Positions 1 through 6,172 of a DNA stretch of 15,501 nt are shown one piece after another. How positions within the stretch are numbered: position 1 is the stretch's first letter; each line of letters opens with the position of its first letter. The position numbers and the translations under genes are program-made. The stretch lies in the NCBI GenBank assembly GCA_028065725.1, contig JAPTVL010000260.1, positions 1-15,501 on the forward strand, read 5' to 3'. The notes under the pieces are model-generated. The model did no database searches, was not told the DNA's origin, and was given only the letters and a program-made list of their open reading frames with translations. Source of the stretch: Betaproteobacteria bacterium. GTDB lineage: Bacteria; Pseudomonadota; Gammaproteobacteria; Burkholderiales; Rhodocyclaceae.

Positions 1-1
1 C

Positions 2-439
2 CTGGCGGCGGGGGCGTCGTCGCGCGAGGCTGACGTGCATTACGGCGTGGGCACCACCGAGTACATGCGCGCGCAGGGCGGCATCGCGCTCACGCTCGAA
101 TGCGGTCAACACGACGATCCGGCCGCCCCGGACGTGGCCTGGCGTGCCATCCACAATGCACTCGCGCATCTGCGATTGACCGCGGCGCCCGCGCCAGGCG
201 CCGTGACCGGCACCGAGGCCCTGCGCCTGTATCAGGTGATCGATCGCGTCCATGCAGACGATCAATTCGCACGCCATTGGTCGAGCTTCGACCGGGTGCG
301 CACCGGGGAATGCATTGGTACGCGCCACGACGGCACGCCGGTGGCGGCCGACCGGGATGGGTATATCGTGTTTCCCAATCCGGCGGCATTGCCGGGACAG
401 GAGTGGTTTTATCTGGCGAAACCCGGCACGCGGGTTTGA
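2..439 (+). CDS. Aspartoacylase / succinylglutamate desuccinylase family protein, C-terminal part (5' end cut by window edge)
   Basis: The reading frame is open from the left edge (first full codon at position 2) to TGA at 437-439, so only about 145 C-terminal residues are visible. The segment LTLECGQHDDP, with its glutamate codon at 98-100, resembles the block of zinc-dependent aspartoacylase/AstE-type amidohydrolases that carries the catalytic glutamate. The zinc-binding His/Glu motif would lie in the missing N-terminal part. These enzymes cleave an N-acyl group from an amino acid or related amide. The visible part cannot tell true succinylglutamate desuccinylase from the broad 'M14-like deacylase' group, and no other arginine succinyltransferase pathway gene is present, so the substrate is unknown. 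A GTG at 35 is an internal valine codon, not the start. The gene runs convergently towards xerD. Confidence 0.75.
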   Translation: MAAGASSREADVHYGVGTTEYMRAQGGIALTLECGQHDDPAAPDVAWRAIHNALAHLRLTAAPAPGAVTGTEALRLYQVIDRVHADDQFARHWSSFDRVRTGECIGTRHDGTPVAADRDGYIVFPNPAALPGQEWFYLAKPGTRV

Positions 440-444
440 GCGAG

Positions 445-460
445 GGCCTGTTGGCAGGCC
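445..460. terminator. Short inverted repeat between two convergent genes, possible weak bidirectional terminator
   Basis: A perfect 6-bp stem (GGCCTG, TTGG loop, CAGGCC) fills the 21-base gap between the aspartoacylase-family stop at 439 and the xerD stop at 461. The position suits transcription termination for both genes. Neither strand has a U-tract after the stem, so intrinsic termination would be weak. This is inferred from position and symmetry only. Confidence 0.3.
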
Positions 461-1351
461 TTAACCGCGCGGGTGGTGCTGGGCGTGCAATTGTTTCATT
501 CGTTCGCGCGCCACGTGGGTGTAGATCTGGGTGGTGGAAATGTCGCTGTGCCCCAGCAGCATCTGCACGACCCGCAGATCGGCACCGTGGTTCAGGAGGT
601 GGGTGGCGAAGGCGTGACGCAGCGTATGCGGCGACAGCGGGCGGGTGATGGCGGCCGCCTGGGCGCGCCGCCTGATGAGATACCAGAATGCCTGTCGCGT
701 CATGCCGCCGCCGCGTGCGGTCACGAACACGGCATCGGAGAGGCTTTTTTCCAGCAGCAGCGGCCGGGCGTCGGTCAGGTAGCGCCTGAGCCACTGCACC
801 GCTTCCTCGCCCAGCGGCACCAGCCGGTCCTTGTTGCCCTTGCCGGTCACGCGCAGCACGCCATCGTTGAGATTCACCGCCGTCAGCTTCAGCCCCACCA
901 GTTCGGAAACCCGCAAGCCTGTGGCGTACAGGGTTTCCAGCATCGCGCGGTCGCGCAGACCCAGCGGCGAATCGGCATCGGCACTATCGAGCAGGCGTTC
1001 CACATCGGACTCGGTCAGCGTCTTGGGCAATGCACGCGGGAGCTTGGGGCTGTCGAGGTTGAGCGTGGGGTCGGCCGCGACCAGGTTCTCGCGCAGCAGA
1101 TAGCGATAAAAGCGTTTCAGCGCCGAGGTGTAGCGTGCCGCGCTGCGAGGTTGTGCGCGGCGGGCGAAGCGCCATGCCAGGTAGGCTTCGATGTTGCCCG
1201 GAACGACAGCGTCCAGGCCTTGCTTGTGTTCCTTTTCCAGCCAGGCGCCGAAGGTCTTCAGGTCGCGTCGGTATGCCGCCAGCGTCAGGTCTGCCAGCCC
1301 GTCCTCCAGCCACAGATGATCGCAGAACCGGTCAATCAGTGCGTCGTTCAT
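461..1351 (-). CDS. xerD: Tyrosine recombinase XerD
   Basis: This 296-residue protein matches the usual XerD length (298 in E. coli). XerD and its partner XerC resolve chromosome dimers at dif, next to the FtsK translocase at the septum. The N-terminal SAM-like DNA-binding domain covers about residues 1-95 and the catalytic domain about 110-296. The full catalytic set is visible: R147 (ATGLR), K171 (GKGNK), H242 and R245 (HTLRH), H268 (LGHSD) and nucleophile Y277 (QIYTH). The C-terminal ending LHAQHHPRG is typical of XerD and differs from XerC, which decides the paralogue. The start codon lies inside the end of ogt (20-base overlap), so the two are probably co-transcribed with coupled translation. 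I see no dif-like site in the window. Confidence 0.95.
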   Translation of the reverse strand: MNDALIDRFCDHLWLEDGLADLTLAAYRRDLKTFGAWLEKEHKQGLDAVVPGNIEAYLAWRFARRAQPRSAARYTSALKRFYRYLLRENLVAADPTLNLDSPKLPRALPKTLTESDVERLLDSADADSPLGLRDRAMLETLYATGLRVSELVGLKLTAVNLNDGVLRVTGKGNKDRLVPLGEEAVQWLRRYLTDARPLLLEKSLSDAVFVTARGGGMTRQAFWYLIRRRAQAAAITRPLSPHTLRHAFATHLLNHGADLRVVQMLLGHSDISTTQIYTHVARERMKQLHAQHHPRG

Positions 1352-1802
1352 GCGCCAGCAGCCAGGATTTCACGTCCAGCGGCGCGCCGCTGGACGAATG
1401 CATGAAGCCGCCCAATCCATGGGCTGCCAGTACTCGGTGGCAGGGGATGAGGATGGGCAGGGGATTCGCGCCGCACGCCTGCCCCACCGCACGCGGCGCC
1501 GTGCCCAGCTTTTTCGCCAGCGTGCCGTACGTCGTCGGCTGCCCGACCGGAATATTCATCAGCGCGTGCCACACCCGCAGCTGGAACGGGGTGCCGGCCG
1601 GCACATACAGCAGGCTGAAATCATGCACGGGATTGTGCCAGTAGGTGTCGAGTTCGTCCGCCAGCTGGCGAACCCGGCTATCGGCTTGTCCGGACACGGG
1701 GGTACCGACGGGCAGGAAGTCCAGCCGGGTCAGTACTTCGCCGGTGAAGACCGCGCCGAGGCGGCAGGGCGGAGCGTCCAGAATGGCATCGTAGTGAAGC
1801 AT
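1332..1802 (-). CDS. ogt: Methylated-DNA--protein-cysteine methyltransferase (Ogt/MGMT type)
   Basis: This protein repairs O6-alkylguanine (and O4-alkylthymine) by moving the alkyl group irreversibly onto its own cysteine. It has 156 residues, an Ogt-like single-domain length without the AraC regulator fused in Ada. The acceptor motif PCHRV gives C121 as the alkyl-accepting residue. The preceding helix-turn-helix region (about 85-112, with TYGTLAKKLG and RAVGQACGANP) matches the family DNA-binding part and arginine finger. The family's usual GGYAGG stretch is replaced by GGFMHSS, a mild divergence. Its 3' end overlaps xerD by 20 bases. Upstream on the same strand lies the rplS terminator, so ogt-xerD is probably its own transcription unit. 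No Shine-Dalgarno sequence is visible before the ATG. Confidence 0.93.
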   Translation of the reverse strand: MLHYDAILDAPPCRLGAVFTGEVLTRLDFLPVGTPVSGQADSRVRQLADELDTYWHNPVHDFSLLYVPAGTPFQLRVWHALMNIPVGQPTTYGTLAKKLGTAPRAVGQACGANPLPILIPCHRVLAAHGLGGFMHSSSGAPLDVKSWLLAHERRTD

Positions 1803-1808
1803 GCCGGT

Positions 1809-1814
1809 ATTTTA
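1809..1814 (-). promoter_or_regulatory. Possible -10 element for ogt-xerD, very close to the start codon
   Basis: The minus strand reads TAAAAT, 5 of 6 matches to TATAAT, ending 6 bases before the ogt ATG. Initiation from it would give an mRNA with almost no leader, which fits the lack of a Shine-Dalgarno sequence. No good -35 hexamer lies at 16-18 bases; that interval falls on the rplS terminator. The call is weak. Confidence 0.25.
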
Positions 1815-1830
1815 GCGCCCGGCGAAAACA

Positions 1831-1857
1831 AAAACGCCCGCATGAAGCGGGCGTTTT
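1831..1857 (-). terminator. Rho-independent terminator of the rpsP-rimM-trmD-rplS operon
   Basis: A perfect 11-bp stem (1831-1841 with 1847-1857) encloses a 5-base loop. Read on the minus strand, it is followed by TTTTTGTTTT. It starts 22 bases after the rplS stop codon, the expected place for the end of the ribosomal protein operon. The A-rich left arm also gives a short U-run on the plus strand, so weak bidirectional action is possible, although no plus-strand gene reads into it. Confidence 0.9.
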
Positions 1858-1878
1858 GTGTTGCGGCAGAAAGGCTGC

Positions 1879-2262
1879 TTATTCGGCAGCTTTGGCTGCC
1901 GCCTTGCGGGCGGGCAGCTTTTCCTTGATGCGCGCGGACTTGCCGGAGCGCTCGCGCAGGTAGTACAGCTTGGCGCGGCGGACGTCGCCGCGGCGTTTGA
2001 CTTCGACGCTGGCGACCAGCGGCGAGTAGGTCTGGAAGGTCCGTTCGACGCCTTCGCCGGCGGAGATCTTGCGCACGGTGAAAGCGGAATTGAGGCCGCG
2101 GTTGCGCTTGGCGATGACGACGCCTTCGTAAGCCTGCAGACGCTCGCGGTTGCCTTCCTTCACTTTCACCTGGACGACGACGGTGTCGCCCGGGGCGAAA
2201 TCGGGGAGGGTCTTGCCCAGGCGGGCGATTTCTTCCTGTTCGAGTTGCTCGATGATGTTCAT
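1879..2262 (-). CDS. rplS: 50S ribosomal protein L19
   Basis: L19 sits at the 30S-50S interface and contributes to an intersubunit bridge. The 127-residue product begins [12 protein letters not shown] and contains the family core [17 protein letters not shown], then [24 protein letters not shown] and [10 protein letters not shown]. The tail is Lys/Ala-rich (about residues 107-127). The start at 2262 is supported by AAGGAA about 5 bases upstream and by the conserved N-terminus; an in-frame extension upstream to 2364 does not resemble L19. It is the last gene of rpsP-rimM-trmD-rplS, the same order as in E. coli. Unlike the tightly spaced genes before it, it is separated from trmD by about 130 bases holding two strong hairpins, which suggests separate control of its output. 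Confidence 0.97.
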   Translation of the reverse strand: MNIIEQLEQEEIARLGKTLPDFAPGDTVVVQVKVKEGNRERLQAYEGVVIAKRNRGLNSAFTVRKISAGEGVERTFQTYSPLVASVEVKRRGDVRRAKLYYLRERSGKSARIKEKLPARKAAAKAAE

Positions 2263-2328
2263 GCTATTTCCTTGCATCTGGCGGGAGAGGTGCGCCCAGT
2301 CGGGGCGGACGTCACGCCGTTTCACATT

Positions 2329-2358
2329 GGCGCCGGGGTTTGTTCTAACCCCGGCGCC
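2329..2358 (-). other. Perfect 12-bp inverted repeat in the rplS leader
   Basis: Arms 2329-2340 and 2347-2358 (GGCGCCGGGGTT and its exact complement) flank a 6-base loop. As minus-strand RNA this very GC-rich hairpin lies in the trmD-rplS spacer, about 66 bases before the rplS ATG. No U-tract follows it, so it is not an ordinary terminator. Roles in mRNA processing or stability, or as part of an L19 leader, are possible but are inference. Confidence 0.6.
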
Positions 2359-2366
2359 GCTCATTC

Positions 2367-2403
2367 CCGGTTTGCCTTGAGGGCAAACCGGTCAATCCGG
2401 TTT
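2367..2403 (-). promoter_or_regulatory. Two mutually exclusive hairpins around the trmD stop codon
   Basis: Three 7-base blocks alternate on the plus strand: CCGGTTT (2367-2373), AAACCGG (2385-2391) and CCGGTTT (2397-2403). The middle block can pair with either neighbour. One pairing gives a perfect 10-bp stem (2367-2376 with 2382-2391) just after the trmD stop. The other gives a 7-bp stem whose 5-base loop contains the trmD stop codon (2392-2394). The geometry resembles attenuator-type alternatives, but neither stem is followed by a U-run. The sequence symmetry is certain; the function is inference. Confidence 0.5.
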
Positions 2404-3099
2404 GTGCTGCGCCTTTTCAAGCAGGTCGGGCCGCAGCGCGGCGGTCAGCCGCATGCTTTCTTCATGTCGCCACTTGGCAATCGCCGCGTGGTTGCCGCTT
2501 TTCAGTACTGTCGGCACTTCCATCCCCTGCCAGACCTCGGGCCGCGTGTAGTGCGGGCAGTCGAGCAGCCCGTGGCTGAACGAGTCCTGCGCGGCCGATT
2601 CGGCGTCATTCAGTGCCCCCGGCAACTGTCGGATGATCGCATCCATCAGCGCCAGCGCCGGCAATTCGCCGCCCGACAGCACGAAGTCGCCGAGCGAGAG
2701 TTCCTCGTCGACGCGGCGCTGCAGCAGCCGTTCGTCTATTCCTTCATAACGCCCGCACAGTAAGACCAGTGCAGGCTTTCCCTTCAGTTCCATCACCCGC
2801 TGATGGGTCAGCGGGCAGCCACGGGGAGAAAAATGCACTACCCACGGTGTCAAGTTCTCGCTGGCCAGATCCTGCTGCACCGCGTTCAGCGTGCGGTCCA
2901 GCGGTTCGGCCAGCATCAGCATGCCGGGGCCGCCGCCGTACGGCCGGTCGTCCACCGTGCGGTGCGGATCATCGGTGAAATCACGCGGATTCCACGTCTT
3001 GAACCGGTACAGCCCCCGATCCAGCGCCCGCCGGGTGATGCCGTAATCCAGTACGGCATCGAACAGCTCGGGGAAGAGCGTGACCGCATCGAAGCGCAT
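2392..3099 (-). CDS. trmD: tRNA (guanine-N1-)-methyltransferase TrmD
   Basis: TrmD methylates N1 of G37 next to the anticodon, using S-adenosylmethionine, which prevents +1 frameshifting; it is normally essential. The 235-residue protein has the SPOUT-fold markers in order: [12 protein letters not shown] (about 49-60), [12 protein letters not shown] (about 113-124), and [11 protein letters not shown] (135-145), which together form the trefoil-knot cofactor site. These are followed by [16 protein letters not shown] (from D172), carrying the likely catalytic aspartate. Its ATG shares one base with the rimM stop (TGATG), so translation is probably coupled. The stop codon lies in a cluster of alternative hairpins before rplS. 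Confidence 0.97.
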   Translation of the reverse strand: MRFDAVTLFPELFDAVLDYGITRRALDRGLYRFKTWNPRDFTDDPHRTVDDRPYGGGPGMLMLAEPLDRTLNAVQQDLASENLTPWVVHFSPRGCPLTHQRVMELKGKPALVLLCGRYEGIDERLLQRRVDEELSLGDFVLSGGELPALALMDAIIRQLPGALNDAESAAQDSFSHGLLDCPHYTRPEVWQGMEVPTVLKSGNHAAIAKWRHEESMRLTAALRPDLLEKAQHKPD

Positions 3100-3599
3100 C
3101 AGTAGTCTTCGCCCCAGTCCACCTCGATCGTCCCGCCTGCCAGATCCACCTTGCCGACGAAGGCCGCAACGAACGGAATCAGGTGCCCGCGCGTGCCCTT
3201 GACGACCAGCAGGTCGTTCGCCCCGCTTTCCATCAGGCTGTCGACCTTGCCCAACTCGATGCCTTCACGGTTGACCACGGTCAGACCGATCAGGTCGGAC
3301 CAGTAGAACGCGTTTTCTTCCGGCGGCGGCAGATCGCGCTTCGCCACCGAGATTTCCTGTCCGCGCAGGGCATACGCCGCGTCGCGGTCGTCGATACCGG
3401 CCAGTTTGGCGACCAGGGCCTTGCCGTGGTCCTGGATGGTCTCGACGGTGTAGTGCGTCTGCTGCTCGCCGCGCCCGACACGCCAGGATTCGAAATCCAT
3501 CAGCGTGCCCGGGTCTTCGCTGAAGGGTTGGACCTTGACCCAGCCCTTGATGCCGAACGGGGCAGCGATGCGCCCCATAACGACCCAGTCGTTATTCAA
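3099..3599 (-). CDS. rimM: Ribosome maturation factor RimM
   Basis: RimM assists late assembly of the 30S subunit head, binding near protein S19. The 166 residues are a normal length. The N-terminal RimM domain (about 1-85) has [18 protein letters not shown], and the C-terminal PRC-barrel domain (about 95-166) has FYWSDLIG and the closing IEVDW. The best start is a TTG at 3599. The next in-frame ATG (codon 8) would remove the first beta-strand residues, and no upstream ATG or GTG fits. No clear Shine-Dalgarno sequence precedes the TTG, only G-rich sequence. That suggests low translation compared with the flanking ribosomal protein genes, as reported for the E. coli operon. The gene follows rpsP by 36 bases and overlaps trmD by one base. 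Confidence 0.93.
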   Translation of the reverse strand: MNNDWVVMGRIAAPFGIKGWVKVQPFSEDPGTLMDFESWRVGRGEQQTHYTVETIQDHGKALVAKLAGIDDRDAAYALRGQEISVAKRDLPPPEENAFYWSDLIGLTVVNREGIELGKVDSLMESGANDLLVVKGTRGHLIPFVAAFVGKVDLAGGTIEVDWGEDY

Positions 3600-3635
3600 T
3601 TCAAGTGGCCGCCCCAGGCTTCTTTTTCAGCCAAA

Positions 3636-3887
3636 TCAGGCTGCGGCGGGCTTGTTCTGCTTGACCAGACGGGCGACGGTGTCGGACATCTGCGCACCGT
3701 TGCTCACCCAGTAGCCGATGCGATCCTGATCCAGGCGCACGGCTTCGGCGCCTTCGGCGGCGACCGGGTTGTAGAAGCCGACACGCTCGATGAAGCGGCC
3801 GTCACGGCGGCAGCGCGAATCGGCCACCACAACGTTGTAGAAAGGACGGTTTTTGGCGCCGCCGCGCGAAAGACGAATAACGACCAT
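3636..3887 (-). CDS. rpsP: 30S ribosomal protein S16
   Basis: S16 is a primary assembly protein of the small subunit body. The 83-residue product begins [21 protein letters not shown] and continues [20 protein letters not shown], the family signature. The ATG at 3887 is chosen because it matches the conserved N-terminus and has a GGTGGG-type ribosome-binding sequence just upstream; an in-frame GTG four codons earlier does not fit the family. It is the first gene of the rpsP-rimM-trmD-rplS operon, about 30 bases downstream of a good promoter. The short Ala-rich C-terminus (NKPAAA) is ordinary. Confidence 0.97.
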   Translation of the reverse strand: MVVIRLSRGGAKNRPFYNVVVADSRCRRDGRFIERVGFYNPVAAEGAEAVRLDQDRIGYWVSNGAQMSDTVARLVKQNKPAAA

Positions 3888-3922
3888 GATTTGACCCACC
3901 GGGTAAACGGAGAAAACCGCGA

Positions 3923-3951
3923 ATTATACCCAAAAAACCCCGGTTTGCCAG
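3923..3951 (-). promoter_or_regulatory. Sigma-70-type promoter of the rpsP operon
   Basis: On the minus strand a perfect TATAAT (3923-3928) lies 17 bases downstream of CTGGCA (3946-3951), a 4 of 6 match to TTGACA. The predicted start site, near 3916, would give a leader of about 30 bases before rpsP. It sits in the 74-base gap between ffh and rpsP, so the ribosomal operon can be transcribed independently of ffh. The spacer contains GGGGTTTTTTGGG, but no hairpin precedes that T-run, so I do not call a terminator for ffh. Confidence 0.75.
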
Positions 3952-3961
3952 TGGAGTGGGA

Positions 3962-5305
3962 TCAGCGCATCCCCGGCATCATGCCCTTCATGCCGCGCAT
4001 CATCTTGGACAGCCCGCCCTTGCCCATCATTTTCATCATCTTCTGCGCCTGCTCGAACTGGTTCAGGAGCTTGTTAACGTCCTGCACCTGCACCCCGGCG
4101 CCGGCGGCGATGCGACGCTTGCGGCTGGCCTTGATGATGTCGGGCTTGCGGCGCTCGAGCGGGGTCATGCTGTTGATGATGCCCTCCACCCGGTTGACCG
4201 CCTTGTCGTCGGCGCCCGCCGGCATCGCCATCTGCCCGGCGCCGGGGAGCTTGTCCATCAGGGCCGACAGGCCGCCCATCTTCCGCATCTGCTGGATCTG
4301 CGCCTTGAAATCCTCGAGGTCGAAATCCTTGCCTTTCTTGACTTTGTCGGCGAGCTTCCTGGCCTCGGCCATGTCGACCGAGCTTTGCGCCTGCTCGATC
4401 AGCGAAAGCACATCGCCCATGCCGAGGATGCGCTGCGCCATGCGTTCGGGGTGGAAGGCCTCCAGCCCGGTGGGCTTTTCGCCGACGCCGATGAACTTCA
4501 GCGGCTTGCCGGTAATGTGGCGCACCGACAGCGCCGCGCCGCCGCGGGCGTCGCCATCGAGCTTGGTCAGTACGATGCCGGTGAGCGGCAGCGCCTCGTT
4601 GAAGGCGCGGGCGACGTTGATCGCATCCTGGCCCTGCATGGCGTCGACCACGAACAGGGTTTCGACCGGCCTGACCGCGGCGTGCAGCGCCTTGATCTCA
4701 TTCATCATCGCCTCGTCGATCGCCAGCCGACCGGCGGTGTCGACGATCAGCACGTCGTAGAACTGGCGGCGCGCATGATCCTGCGCGGCCTGCGCGATTT
4801 TCAGCGGATCGCGTTCGTCGCCCGCTTCGAAAAAGCTGACGTCGAGCTGTTTGCCGAGCTGCCGCAGCTGGTCGATGGCGGCGGGGCGGTAGACGTCGGC
4901 GGAGGCGAGCAGGACCTTTTTCTTGCGGTGCTTCAGCAGCAGGGCGAGCTTGCCGCTGGTGGTGGTCTTGCCCGAACCCTGCAGGCCGGCCATCAGAATG
5001 ACGGCGGGCGGGGTGGCAGCCAGGTTGAGGTCGGCATTCTCGCCGCCCATCAGGCGGGTGAGTTCTTCGTGGACGATGCCGATCAGCGCCTGACCCGGCG
5101 ACAGGCTGGTGAGCACGTCCTGACCCAAGGCGCGGGTCTTGACCGCTTCGATGAAGTCCTTGACCACAGGCAGCGCCACGTCGGCTTCGAGCAGGGCCAG
5201 CCGCACCTGACGCAGCGTGTCCTGCACATTGGCTTCGGTAATGCGTGCCTGCCCGCGCAGGCTTTTGACGACGCCGGCGAGGCGTCCGCTAAGGTTTTCT
5301 AACAT
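3962..5305 (-). CDS. ffh: Signal recognition particle protein Ffh
   Basis: Ffh is the GTPase that binds signal sequences and 4.5S RNA and delivers ribosomes to FtsY at the membrane. The 447-residue length is normal. The N domain helical bundle covers about 1-90. The G domain has P-loop GLQGSGKTT (107-115), DTAGR (189-193) and TKLDGDARGG (247-256). The M domain (about 300-447) has the RNA-binding segment KASRKRRIAAGAG (about 392-404) and a Met-rich end (KMMKMMGKGG, then GMMPGMR) that binds signal peptides. AAGGAA lies shortly upstream of the ATG. It is divergent from the YpjD-like gene and upstream of the rpsP operon on the same strand, the E. coli arrangement. No terminator is visible between ffh and rpsP, so read-through is likely. 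Confidence 0.97.
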   Translation of the reverse strand: MLENLSGRLAGVVKSLRGQARITEANVQDTLRQVRLALLEADVALPVVKDFIEAVKTRALGQDVLTSLSPGQALIGIVHEELTRLMGGENADLNLAATPPAVILMAGLQGSGKTTTSGKLALLLKHRKKKVLLASADVYRPAAIDQLRQLGKQLDVSFFEAGDERDPLKIAQAAQDHARRQFYDVLIVDTAGRLAIDEAMMNEIKALHAAVRPVETLFVVDAMQGQDAINVARAFNEALPLTGIVLTKLDGDARGGAALSVRHITGKPLKFIGVGEKPTGLEAFHPERMAQRILGMGDVLSLIEQAQSSVDMAEARKLADKVKKGKDFDLEDFKAQIQQMRKMGGLSALMDKLPGAGQMAMPAGADDKAVNRVEGIINSMTPLERRKPDIIKASRKRRIAAGAGVQVQDVNKLLNQFEQAQKMMKMMGKGGLSKMMRGMKGMMPGMR

Positions 5306-5312
5306 GGCTTCC

Positions 5313-5341
5313 TTGTTGCCGCTGTGGGCGGCATGGATAAT
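5313..5341 (+). promoter_or_regulatory. Candidate promoter for the ypjD-corB pair
   Basis: In the 70-base gap between divergent ffh and ypjD, TTGTTG (5313-5318) and GATAAT (5336-5341) are spaced by 17 bases on the plus strand. The match is fair (3-4 of 6 and 5 of 6). Transcription would begin about 28 bases before the ypjD ATG. I could not identify an equally good promoter for ffh in the same gap. Confidence 0.4.
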
Positions 5342-5375
5342 GAGGCTCGCTGAATTCAGATTTGCATTTTAACGA

Positions 5376-6161
5376 ATGTCTCCGCTATTGCTGGTTACTT
5401 TATGTGTGAGCGCGCTCTATGGCTGGGTGGCCTGGCGCCTGCAGCGCACGCCATCCGCCGCATCGGTGCGCTGGGTGCTGCCATTGGCCCTGCTGGCGCA
5501 TGGCGCGCTGATTTACCAGTCGATGCTGGGTCAGGGCGATATCCGGCTGGGATTCGGCAATTCCCTGTCGACGATTTTATGGCTGACCGCGCTGGTTTAC
5601 TGGCTATCCAGCCAGGGCGCACCGCTGACGCGCCTGCAGTCGTGGGTGAGCGGCCTGGCGGCGGTGTCCGTCCTGGTCATGGCGTTTTTCACCGCCACCC
5701 ATGAGATCCCCAACTCGCAGGCGCTGGCCCTGCGCGCGCACCTGGTGGTGTCTTTCCTTGCCTATGGCTTGCTGGCGGTGGCAGCCCTGCATGCGGTGTT
5801 GATGACCATGCTGGAAAAACAGCTCCACCGTGGTTCGCTCCTGCAGGACGGTGCGCCGCCCCTGCTGACGCTGGAAGCCATGCTGTTCAGAACGATCGGT
5901 GTCGGGTTTGCGCTGTTGACCCTGGCGGTGTTCAGCGGCGTATTCTTCTCGGAAGAGCTGTTTGGCACACCATTGCAGTTTTCCCACAAGATCGTGTTTG
6001 CCATCCTCTCCTGGCTGGTGTTCGGTGGGTTGCTGGTGGGGCGGCATTTTCGCGGCTGGCGCGGACGCATGGCGCTCTACTGGACGATCACCGGTTTCAC
6101 GCTGCTGCTGCTGGCTTATCTGGGCACACAGTTCGTGATGGAAGTGGTTCTCGGTCGTTGA
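5376..6161 (+). CDS. ypjD: Inner-membrane protein of the YpjD / CcsA cytochrome c assembly family
   Basis: This 261-residue polytopic protein has about eight hydrophobic segments covering most of its length. It belongs to the CcsA/CcmC/HemX-like group usually annotated 'cytochrome c assembly protein'. Histidines set in membrane segments, H122 (LRAHLVVSFLAYG) and H204 (QFSHKIVF), occupy places that bind haem in CcsA-type proteins. H42 and H139 are further candidates. The WGTFP-like WWD motif that delivers haem to apocytochromes is not obvious, so a true c-type cytochrome assembly role is uncertain. The same gene lies between ffh and corB/yfjD in E. coli, which supports the YpjD assignment. No Shine-Dalgarno sequence is clear. 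The corB-like gene starts 11 bases after its stop, implying an operon. Confidence 0.85.
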   Translation: MSPLLLVTLCVSALYGWVAWRLQRTPSAASVRWVLPLALLAHGALIYQSMLGQGDIRLGFGNSLSTILWLTALVYWLSSQGAPLTRLQSWVSGLAAVSVLVMAFFTATHEIPNSQALALRAHLVVSFLAYGLLAVAALHAVLMTMLEKQLHRGSLLQDGAPPLLTLEAMLFRTIGVGFALLTLAVFSGVFFSEELFGTPLQFSHKIVFAILSWLVFGGLLVGRHFRGWRGRMALYWTITGFTLLLLAYLGTQFVMEVVLGR

Positions 6162-6172
6162 GATGACTCTGA

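Noticed and set aside
356..363. Placeholder for the PilB Asp box change (AEDPAE instead of the commoner AEDPVE; residues 356-363 of the protein at 7569-9287)
   Set aside because: It is a conservative Val-to-Ala change next to, not at, the acidic catalytic residues, so I do not consider it functionally notable. The coordinates given here are residue numbers.
461..1351. xerD as a phage or integron integrase, or part of a mobile element with an attachment site
   Set aside because: The sequence and C-terminal end are those of the housekeeping XerD. There is no tRNA, direct repeat, dif-like site or cargo near it, and the neighbours are housekeeping genes.
3930..3950. T-run after ffh (GGGGTTTTTTGGG on the minus strand) as an ffh terminator
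   Set aside because: No stem with an adequate loop precedes the T-run; the only symmetry is a short AACCCCGGTT palindrome. The run is better explained as promoter spacer.
3183..4760. 525-codon plus-strand open frame across rimM, rpsP and ffh
   Set aside because: It spans three well-supported opposite-strand genes and the promoter gap. The composition changes along its length and no domain is recognisable. It is a shadow frame.
3956..5302. 448-codon plus-strand open frame opposite ffh
   Set aside because: It mirrors ffh almost exactly and its His/Leu/Gln-rich translation resembles no known protein; it is explained by codon bias of ffh on the other strand.
5350..5359. Perfect 10-base palindrome CTGAATTCAG between ffh and ypjD, considered as an operator
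   Set aside because: A single short palindrome in an A/T-richer gap is plausible by chance, it has no flanking symmetry and I recognise no regulator that binds it.
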